IMG/VR virus record: IMGVR_UViG_3300029266_001356
Location: 1-45,634 of that record
Length of the DNA: 45,634 nucleotides
Source: a virus
Strand: one strand, 5' to 3'
A program made the translations under genes and the position numbers. Of this stretch, positions 40,321-45,634 are shown piece by piece. The stretch's first letter is position 1, and each line of letters begins with the position of its first letter. The notes under the pieces are model-generated. The model was not told the origin of the DNA. It ran no database searches and worked only from the letters and a program-made list of their open reading frames with translations.

Positions 40321-40676
40321 AAAAAATTGACACTACTTGGAAGATTTTTGCTGGTTATTTATTAGTATTGTTTTTAATGATATGCAGTTCAGTAGCTAAT
40401 GCTCAGGTAGTAGTAACACATTTTAACGCGGCTTGGAACGATCCAAACAAAGTAGCTTACATAGGTAAATTAACAGATTGTGAGATAGTATATGTAGATA
40501 TAGCTAAATCACCTAAGTTACAAGCTAAACACGAGATAGTTGTAGTGCCTACCGTAGTTATATATAAAGATGGTGAAGAAGTAAAAAGGTTTCAAGCTGA
40601 CATATCGTTTAGCATGAAAGCTACAAGAAAAGAAATGCAGCAAGTGATAGATGAATTATTAATGAGCGACTTTTAA
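40317..40676 (+). CDS. Exported thioredoxin-fold protein lacking the active cysteines
   Basis: 119 residues. A signal peptide (about 1-29, ending SSVANA|Q) is followed by a thioredoxin-like domain: strand VVVTHFNAAW, then NDPNK where thioredoxin has CGPCK, a helix, strand EIVYVDIA, the cis-proline turn VVPTVVIYKDGEEVKRF (Pro78) and a final helix. Both catalytic cysteines are absent (W40-NDPN in place of WCGPC), so it cannot be a dithiol oxidoreductase. An inactive exported fold suggests a binding role, for example partner or inhibitor of a host periplasmic protein. It overlaps the previous gene by four bases. Confidence 0.65.
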   Translation: MKKIDTTWKIFAGYLLVLFLMICSSVANAQVVVTHFNAAWNDPNKVAYIGKLTDCEIVYVDIAKSPKLQAKHEIVVVPTVVIYKDGEEVKRFQADISFSMKATRKEMQQVIDELLMSDF

Positions 40677-40677
40677 A

Positions 40678-41037
40678 ATGGCATACGTACAAGCAAATAA
40701 TCCTTTTCCAGTTACAAGTTGTGGTAGACGTAGGTCTTTCATGCAAGGTGGTAATCCTGGAGACGACAGAACAAAACAAAGTCCTTTTGAGCAGTCAAAC
40801 AAAAGAACAAAAGGTAAAGATAGACATTTTAGAACACCAGAGGAAGGCGCTGGGATGACATCTAAAGGAGTTGCATCTTACAAGGCAGCAAATCCAGGTA
40901 GTAAATTAAAAACAGCTGTTACAGGTAAAGTTAAAGCAGGAAGCAAAGACGCGGGTAGAAGAAAATCATTTTGTGCTAGATCTATAGGATGGAAAGGTGA
41001 AAGAGGTAAAGCCGCTAGGGCAAGATGGAAATGTTAA
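40678..41037 (+). CDS. Basic protein with GRRKSFCAR/ARWKC motif (DUF6321-like)
   Basis: 119 residues, very basic. It starts MAYVQANNPFPVTSCGRRRS and has the conserved-looking tail GMTSKGVASYKAANPGSKLK, then DAGRRKSFCARSIGWKGERG and RARWKC at the very end. The RRKSFCARM.G...R..WNC type of ending recalls the DUF6321 family of phage proteins, function unknown; two cysteines and many arginines suggest metal or nucleic-acid binding. It follows the previous stop by one base and precedes the short MRNAPL gene. Confidence 0.65.
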   Translation: MAYVQANNPFPVTSCGRRRSFMQGGNPGDDRTKQSPFEQSNKRTKGKDRHFRTPEEGAGMTSKGVASYKAANPGSKLKTAVTGKVKAGSKDAGRRKSFCARSIGWKGERGKAARARWKC

Positions 41038-41055
41038 CAAATAAATATATATAAA

Positions 41056-41220
41056 ATGAGAAATGCACCACTAAAAGGATTAATGAAAAAAGCTTCGCCA
41101 ATGATGTTTAAAGGAGCCGACTCTTCAAACTCCTCATGCTGGAAGGGATACAAAAAAGTAGGAACAAAAAAATCTCCAAGCGGAACTGGAAAAACAGTTA
41201 ACGACTGTAAAAAAATATAA
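41056..41220 (+). CDS. 54-aa protein of the MRNA[SP]L family
   Basis: Too short for usual ORF calling but well supported: ATG at 41056, stop overlapping the next start (TAATG at 41218-41222), and an N-terminus MRNAPLKGLMKKASPMMFKG matching the protein at 836 (MRNASLPGLIKK). It then has a CWKGYKK motif, parallel to CSVDGYKR there. Contains SPMMF, like the tag core of the MAFK proteins. Basic, no membrane segment. Function unknown. Confidence 0.7.
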   Translation: MRNAPLKGLMKKASPMMFKGADSSNSSCWKGYKKVGTKKSPSGTGKTVNDCKKI

Positions 41221-43106
41221 TGAAAAAACTACTACTACTTGTATTATTAATACCAAATCTATTACTAGCTCAGTATTGCACTGACGCTTTTGTGTTGGTA
41301 AATCTAGATCAATATCCAAGTGAAACATCTTGGCAAATAGCAGATACAAATGGTGCTGTGTTGTTTTCAGGCGGTCCTTATACTGGCCAACCTTTTTACT
41401 CACCACAAACAACTATGATGTGTTTACCTCATGGTTATTTAGAATTTACTATATTCGATCAATATGGTGATGGTTTAGCTGGTAGTTTATGGGGTGGGCA
41501 AGACGGATCATACTACGTGGTGCAATGTGGAGATACTTTAGTTTATGGTGATACAGCAAACTTTGGGTACGATTCCGCCCACGTATTTATATCCGCTCCA
41601 TGTCCCCCGCCTCCAGTTATTCTTGGTTGTATGGATAGCTTATACTTTGAGTACATGCCTAACGCTACTTTAGACGATGGAAGTTGTTTAAACTTAGTAG
41701 TAGTAGGTTGTTTAGATACAAATGCTTTTAACTATGATCCATTAGCTAACGTTATGGATTTTATTGATAGCTGTACATTTGATTTATACTTACATGACTT
41801 AGTAGGTAACGGTTGGGTTGGAAGTAGATTAGAAATATACCAAGGTAGCGACACATCTGTATTTTTTATGACAAACAATGGTGCTAGTCAATTGTTTAAT
41901 ATAGATCTAGCTTCGCCTGAAGATGTTAGTGCAAGATTTTTTATAAACCAACAAGCTTTTAACACGTTGGTTGAGTGTGGTTTTACTTTATTGAACCCGT
42001 TTGGAGATACAGTTATGAGTGTTGTACCTCCTTTTATTTTACCGTTTATTAATTATGAAGGAACTACATATTGCGGCAATGAATGTATAGATGTTGTTGA
42101 AGGCTGTATGGACAGTTTAGCTTTTAATTACATGGACACGGCTAATACAAATGATTTTTGCTATTACAATCCAGGTTGTACTAGTCCAGCTTATTTAGCT
42201 TACCACGTGGATACTGCAATGGGAATAGTTAGAGATTACAATAATCAAGACAGTTGTTTAATAGGTGGTTTAGCTGTTTTTGGTTGTACAGATTTTTTAG
42301 CTTACAACTACAATCCGATAGCAAATGTTAATGTTGGTTGTTTACCATTTATTTATGGTTGTATGGATGTAACTATGTACAACTACGATCCGCTTGCTAC
42401 GGCGCCTGACACTTGCGTGCCTTTTGTTTATGGTTGTACTGATCCTTTAGCATTTAATTATGATCCACTTGCAAACAGTGATAACGGTAGTTGCACTGCG
42501 TTCGTATACGGTTGTACAGACAGTACAGCTTTTAACTATAACCCACTAGCCAATGCTGATAACTCTTCTTGTGTTGCTTTTATATACGGTTGCACGGACC
42601 CTTCTGCTCTTAACTATTCCCCGTCAGCAAACACGGAAGACTTTAGTTGTATTGCTTATGTTTATGGGTGTATGGATAGTTTGGCTCTTAACTACGATCC
42701 ACTGGCTAACACGGATAACGGTGCGTGTATTTCTATCGTTATGGGTTGCATGGATCAAACAGCGTATAACTTTAATGCAAATGCTAACACTGACAATCCT
42801 ATATCTTGTCGTTATAGCGCAGGTTGTATTACTGGTGATAGCATTCCTTACTGGTTAAACGATCCTTGCTACGCTTGGGTTATAGATATAGATAACTATT
42901 GTTGTGATAACGAGTGGGACGAAATATGTCAAGCAACATACGATTATTGTGAAGGTACTTGGGTTGGACCATTACCAAGAAGAATAGCTAACTTACTAAG
43001 AATAACAGATCTACTAGGTAGACCTGCTAAAATGAATACAAATCAATTACTGTTTTTCATATACGATGACGGAACAGTAGAAAAGAAAATATTAAAAAAA
43101 CAATAA
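41220..43106 (+). CDS. Secreted cysteine-repeat surface protein with T9SS-like C-terminus
   Basis: 628 residues. A signal peptide (MKKLLLLVLLIPNLLLA|Q, 1-17) is followed by ten repeats of the GC[MT]D..AFNY.P.AN...G.C type (136-156, 163-185, 295-314, 355-374, 380-399, 405-425, 430-451, 457-477, 483-503, 509-530), familiar from secreted Flavobacteriia proteins. A cysteine-rich block (CYAWVIDIDNYCCDNEWDEIC, split at 550-570) precedes the tail. The end, RRIANLLRITDLLGRPAK (587-604) and FFIYDDGTVEKKILKK, resembles T9SS sorting domains or host-protein ends with GR and YDDGTVEKK. It would be exported and surface-anchored in a Bacteroidetes host. Possible roles: superinfection exclusion or adhesion. 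It is unusual in a phage and supports the host assignment. Confidence 0.75.
   Translation: MKKLLLLVLLIPNLLLAQYCTDAFVLVNLDQYPSETSWQIADTNGAVLFSGGPYTGQPFYSPQTTMMCLPHGYLEFTIFDQYGDGLAGSLWGGQDGSYYVVQCGDTLVYGDTANFGYDSAHVFISAPCPPPPVILGCMDSLYFEYMPNATLDDGSCLNLVVVGCLDTNAFNYDPLANVMDFIDSCTFDLYLHDLVGNGWVGSRLEIYQGSDTSVFFMTNNGASQLFNIDLASPEDVSARFFINQQAFNTLVECGFTLLNPFGDTVMSVVPPFILPFINYEGTTYCGNECIDVVEGCMDSLAFNYMDTANTNDFCYYNPGCTSPAYLAYHVDTAMGIVRDYNNQDSCLIGGLAVFGCTDFLAYNYNPIANVNVGCLPFIYGCMDVTMYNYDPLATAPDTCVPFVYGCTDPLAFNYDPLANSDNGSCTAFVYGCTDSTAFNYNPLANADNSSCVAFIYGCTDPSALNYSPSANTEDFSCIAYVYGCMDSLALNYDPLANTDNGACISIVMGCMDQTAYNFNANANTDNPISCRYSAGCITGDSIPYWLNDPCYAWVIDIDNYCCDNEWDEICQATYDYCEGTWVGPLPRRIANLLRITDLLGRPAKMNTNQLLFFIYDDGTVEKKILKKQ
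41625..42809 (+). repeat. Ten GC[MT]D..AFNY repeats
   Basis: Ten cysteine-bounded repeats of about 20-23 residues; the last seven are nearly tandem with a spacing of about 25 residues. Each has a cysteine at each end, so each could close its own disulphide loop, and several have D/N-rich loops that could bind calcium. DNA identity between units is moderate, so divergence rather than recent slippage is indicated. Confidence 0.85.
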
Positions 43107-43107
43107 C

Positions 43108-43500
43108 ATGGCGACATTAACACCAACACTAACACTAACAAGCACAGATGTAACTGGAGATGCTTTAAGTCTATCAGTAACAGATGCTTTAGCACTAGGA
43201 GCTAACGATCTTAGAAAAAGTTCAATATTCTCACCTAATGACTTAGATCCAGGTGGTCCTAAGATATTCTCCACGGCGCAAGGTAAGTCATATATATACG
43301 TTAAAAATATACACGCAACAAAGCAAATATATTTAGCAGCGGCAGCTACTACAGCAGCAAATGCTACTTGGATGCACTTAGCTCCACAAGAGTTTGCTTT
43401 TTTTCCTTGGTCTGGACTTGTAGATATATTTGCTCACACTGGAGCTAACGGTCAAGGAATAGCTGTAGCGGGTTTAGAAGTAATGATATTTGAAGCTTAA
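43108..43500 (+). CDS. Small structural protein, MATLTPTLTL family, copy A
   Basis: 130 residues. It starts MATLTPTLTLTSTDVTGDAL, has YIYVKNIHATKQIYLAAAAT and ends with an APQEFAFFPWSGLVDIFAHT block and VAGLEVMIFEA. It is a paralogue of the next gene, sharing the first 11 residues and the EFAFFP block. Beta-type and low in charge. This kind of protein is, as I recall, common in uncultured marine phages near fibre genes; I take it as a fibre- or head-associated structural protein. It starts one base after the secreted gene. Confidence 0.7.
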   Translation: MATLTPTLTLTSTDVTGDALSLSVTDALALGANDLRKSSIFSPNDLDPGGPKIFSTAQGKSYIYVKNIHATKQIYLAAAATTAANATWMHLAPQEFAFFPWSGLVDIFAHTGANGQGIAVAGLEVMIFEA

Positions 43501-43520
43501 TAACAATTAAAAATTAAAAC

Positions 43521-43949
43521 ATGGCAACATTAACACCAACATTAACATTAACAGCAAACGCTAGCACATCTTCTACGTCGCCAGGCTTACAGAGTGATGC
43601 TATAAGTCTATCTGTAACCTTACCTTTAACAACAACAGCTCCTAGCATGGGTATAAGTACTCTATCATCGGCTGTAAACTTTGGAGACGGTGCTGGAGTA
43701 TTAATTCCAGAAGAAGACACTACTATAAACTATGTTTATATAAAACATTTAGGTAAATTAGCTTCTGATGGCACAACAGCAACAACAAATTTAGTTGAAA
43801 TAGACTCTGATGATAACTCAGATGGTTTTCGTTTATCACTAGGTGCTGGTGAGTTTGCTTTCTTTCCACTGCTTGGAAGTGAAGGACTTAGAGTTACAGC
43901 GGCAAGCGCAGCTGTTATGCTTGAATTTGCTTACTGGTCTAAAGGATAA
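43521..43949 (+). CDS. Small structural protein, MATLTPTLTL family, copy B
   Basis: 142 residues, a tandem paralogue of the preceding gene: MATLTPTLTLTANASTSSTS, then NYVYIKHLGKLASDGTTATT and GAGEFAFFPLLGSEGLRVTA, ending LEFAYWSKG. The middle has diverged. The leader AACAATTAAAAATTAAAACATG is again A-rich. Tandem duplication with divergence suggests two copies now occupy different positions in the virion. Confidence 0.7.
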   Translation: MATLTPTLTLTANASTSSTSPGLQSDAISLSVTLPLTTTAPSMGISTLSSAVNFGDGAGVLIPEEDTTINYVYIKHLGKLASDGTTATTNLVEIDSDDNSDGFRLSLGAGEFAFFPLLGSEGLRVTAASAAVMLEFAYWSKG

Positions 43950-43952
43950 TAA

Positions 43953-44300
43953 GTGGCTTTTAAATATTTTAATGTAAGTACAGATAGTGTATTAGTTATT
44001 ACAGATAAAGATACTGTTGATCTATCTAACTTAGCTAATAAAATAACTGGGCCACCAAAATATGTTACAATTTGTAACAATGATGCTAGTGGAGATGAGT
44101 GTACAGTAGATTTATTTTTAGAAAACACTGCATTAACAGTTTCTAAAGTTTCAATATTACACGACATTGTAATACCAGGTGGGTCAACTTTATTGCTAGA
44201 ACCACCAGAGTTAAATTATGACTCAACAACATACGCACTTAAATTTAAATTAACAAGTGTTGCCGCTACACAGCTGGTAGACATAAAAGTAGAATACTAA
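43953..44300 (+). CDS. Small structural protein, GTG start
   Basis: 115 residues. The start is GTG at 43953, three bases after the previous stop, giving MAFKYFNVSTDSVLVITDKD. Despite MAFK at the front this is not a tag protein: the next residues do not match. It has TICNNDASGDECTVDLFLEN and HDIVIPGGSTLLLEPPELNY, a beta-sandwich pattern I recall from small virion proteins of marine phages. Role unknown; the context is the fibre region. Confidence 0.65.
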   Translation: MAFKYFNVSTDSVLVITDKDTVDLSNLANKITGPPKYVTICNNDASGDECTVDLFLENTALTVSKVSILHDIVIPGGSTLLLEPPELNYDSTTYALKFKLTSVAATQLVDIKVEY

Positions 44301-44301
44301 T

Positions 44302-44541
44302 ATGAAATGGATCGGTAGAACGGTAGAATCAAGCCCAATCATAGGTGCGACTACTTTCATACACAACCAAGGTGGAGCTTCAACTACATGGAGTGTAACA
44401 CACGCTCTAGGGCGTTTTCCTTCAGTTACAATTGTAACAGATAGCAATGTAGTTATTATAGGTGACGTAACCTACAACAATAAAAATCAACTAACAATAA
44501 CTTTAGCTTCTGCCGACTCAGGAAAAGCATATCTTAATTAA
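44302..44541 (+). CDS. Tail-fibre-associated protein, 79 aa
   Basis: Contains THALGRFPSVTIVTDSNVVI (33-52), then GDVTYNNKNQLTITLASADS and ends GKAYLN. This H.LG.FPSV.V......V.GD..Y...N...I.......GKAYLN pattern is the ending of many phage tail-fibre chains, here as a separate small protein. It could be the tip or a fibre-trimer component. It directly precedes the long fibre gene. Confidence 0.7.
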   Translation: MKWIGRTVESSPIIGATTFIHNQGGASTTWSVTHALGRFPSVTIVTDSNVVIIGDVTYNNKNQLTITLASADSGKAYLN

Positions 44542-44552
44542 AACAAAAAACA

Positions 44553-45634
44553 ATGCCATTATTTAATGCAAATATAAATCTAGACCGAAACCAATTACAA
44601 AACGTGGTGATACACTCTGGTAGTGCAAAGCCAGATGCTGCAAGTGGTTATACTGCTGTTGCCGGTCAAATATTTTATGACACAGATACAGCTCAATTAC
44701 AAATTTTCAATGGAAGTATTTGGCAAGGTTTAGCTACAGAAACAGTAGACACAGACGATATTTTCAACGTAGGTCTTAGAATAGGTAGAGATTCTCATAA
44801 CATGTTTGACTTTGAGACTGCTGATAATACAATAGATGTTTATCTTAACAACGCTAAGGATTTTGTTTTTACCGCTAATACATTTACAGCTGAAAGTGGT
44901 AGCACTATAGCTGGTCAAGTAATAACAGGTACTACAATTGATGCGACAACTGATTTTACTATTGGAAATCTTGTTATAACTGATAACACTCTTACAGGTA
45001 CAGCTTTGAATCTTGCTGGTGGTTCTGGAGAGATTGACGTAACAACTACTGGCGCACTGGATCTTAACTCTGGCGCTTATACACTTAACTCAGCTGCTAA
45101 TACTACTACTGCTTCTGGTGCTCTAGCTATTGTCACTACTGGAGCAGCTAGTGATATTTCAATTACTTCATCACACACGGCTGGAGTCGCATTTCACTTA
45201 GATGCTAACGCTAATGCTGGTTCAGAGGTACAAATAGATGCTGGGATATTAGATATTGATGTAACAGCTGGTATAACCATAGATGGTACTACTTTATCTA
45301 TAGATGGTACTGATGATTCAAACTTAACTGTTACCGGATCCGCTAAAGATCTTAATCTTGTTGTTGCCGGTGGTGGTACTCAAGAATTACGATTGCTTTC
45401 TGCTGGAACAGGTAATAGTGCTCTTGATTTAACCACAAGTGCGGGTGGTATAGATATAAACTCTGCTGATATGATTAGTGTTGACGCGGCAGATGAAATA
45501 GTTGTTAAAACAACTTCAGCCGACGGTCATATTAGCTTAGTGTCCGCTCATACAGCTGGTCAAGCTATTCACTTAGACGGTAATGCAAATGCTGGTTCTA
45601 TAGTAGACATAGATGCAGGTATTCTAGATATAGA
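44553..45634 (+). CDS. Tail fibre protein, N-terminal part (runs off window end)
   Basis: Open from ATG at 44553 to the window's last base (360 full codons). It begins MPLFNANINLDRNQLQNVVI with a typical fibre-head pattern GQIFYDTDTAQLQIFNGSIW (residues about 39-58). The body is low-complexity beta: Thr/Gly/Asp/Ser-rich with frequent ITIDGTTLSIDGTD-type strands, suggesting a triple beta-helix. It contains a repeated unit (see the separate repeat). A receptor-binding long fibre is likely. The C-terminus, and any chaperone or tip domain, lies outside. Confidence 0.8.
   Translation, partial: MPLFNANINLDRNQLQNVVIHSGSAKPDAASGYTAVAGQIFYDTDTAQLQIFNGSIWQGLATETVDTDDIFNVGLRIGRDSHNMFDFETADNTIDVYLNNAKDFVFTANTFTAESGSTIAGQVITGTTIDATTDFTIGNLVITDNTLTGTALNLAGGSGEIDVTTTGALDLNSGAYTLNSAANTTTASGALAIVTTGAASDISITSSHTAGVAFHLDANANAGSEVQIDAGILDIDVTAGITIDGTTLSIDGTDDSNLTVTGSAKDLNLVVAGGGTQELRLLSAGTGNSALDLTTSAGGIDINSADMISVDAADEIVVKTTSADGHISLVSAHTAGQAIHLDGNANAGSIVDIDAGILDI
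45171..45634 (+). repeat. 125-residue repeat in the tail fibre
   Basis: SHTAGVAFHLDANANAGSEV (from 45171) recurs as AHTAGQAIHLDGNANAGSIV (from 45546), 375 bases apart, each followed by DAGILDID. The second copy is cut by the window end. Repeating modules are typical of extended fibre shafts. Confidence 0.75.

Noticed and set aside
41625-42809. Possible CRISPR array or DNA-level tandem repeat
   Set aside because: Repeats are protein-level, in frame and diverged at DNA level, with no identical direct repeats or spacers.
42553-42858. Second-frame ORF inside the cysteine-repeat gene
   Set aside because: Overlaps a clear signal-peptide protein; its Leu/Thr-rich product mirrors the repeat codons.
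1-45634. tRNA genes, insertion sequences, integrase
   Set aside because: No cloverleaf-like gene in the gaps and no transposase or integrase signature was noticed; by-eye reading could miss a tRNA.

Overview
The window is a stretch of a tailed-bacteriophage genome, about one third GC by eye. Almost every gene is on the + strand and tightly packed, with many TAATG or ATGA stop/start overlaps. The likely host is a marine Bacteroidetes bacterium, probably a flavobacterium. Reasons: start codons are preceded by A/T-rich leaders rather than Shine-Dalgarno sequences; one gene carries the GCTD..AFNY..A repeats and a C-terminal segment like the type IX secretion sorting domains of Flavobacteriia; and the morphogenesis genes resemble, from memory, those of crAss-like podoviruses and uncultured marine phages. 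No search was run, so family names are recognised from motifs.

Layout. (1) 1-835: the end of a minus-strand gene, a tiny minus-strand ORF and a 0.6 kb divergent control region. That region holds three copies of one promoter-like motif (ATACGA-N9-GATAATATA; two facing left, one facing right), imperfect repeats, a G-rich element and a long hairpin. (2) 836-9280: small accessory and virion-associated genes. These include several short basic proteins sharing an N-terminal MAFK[ML]K tag (one is a small HExxH metallopeptidase), a GroEL followed by a GroES, a winged-helix protein, a holin, possible decoration proteins and a protein with two Cpn10-like halves. (3) 9002-25176: packaging and head-neck-tail module: small terminase candidate, large terminase, portal, scaffold, major capsid protein, a neck protein, two ring/adaptor proteins and a 1966-residue tail nozzle or stabilisation protein. 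(4) 25187-38471: tail protein with an Ig-like end, a cupin, an ejection-type protein, a charged internal protein and a 2541-residue giant protein with an HExxH motif and two C-terminal C/C/C/H zinc fingers. (5) 38506-43106: accessory block with three exported proteins: an outer-membrane-barrel-like protein, a thioredoxin fold without its active cysteines and a cysteine-repeat surface protein with a T9SS-like tail. (6) 43108-45634: small structural proteins and the start of a repetitive tail fibre that runs off the window.

How it fits together: the terminases, portal, scaffold and capsid protein build and fill the head. The ring and nozzle proteins make a short tail. The Ala/Gln-rich and giant proteins are probably stored in the head and ejected with the DNA. 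The GroEL/GroES pair probably supports folding of virion proteins. The holin and a membrane/coiled-coil protein probably serve lysis. The exported block probably alters the envelope of the infected flavobacterium.

The most unusual points are the three-copy promoter motif, the shared N-terminal tag on otherwise unrelated small proteins, the two-half Cpn10-like protein beside the packaging genes, the zinc-finger/metallopeptidase giant, and the exported block with a T9SS-style protein in a phage.
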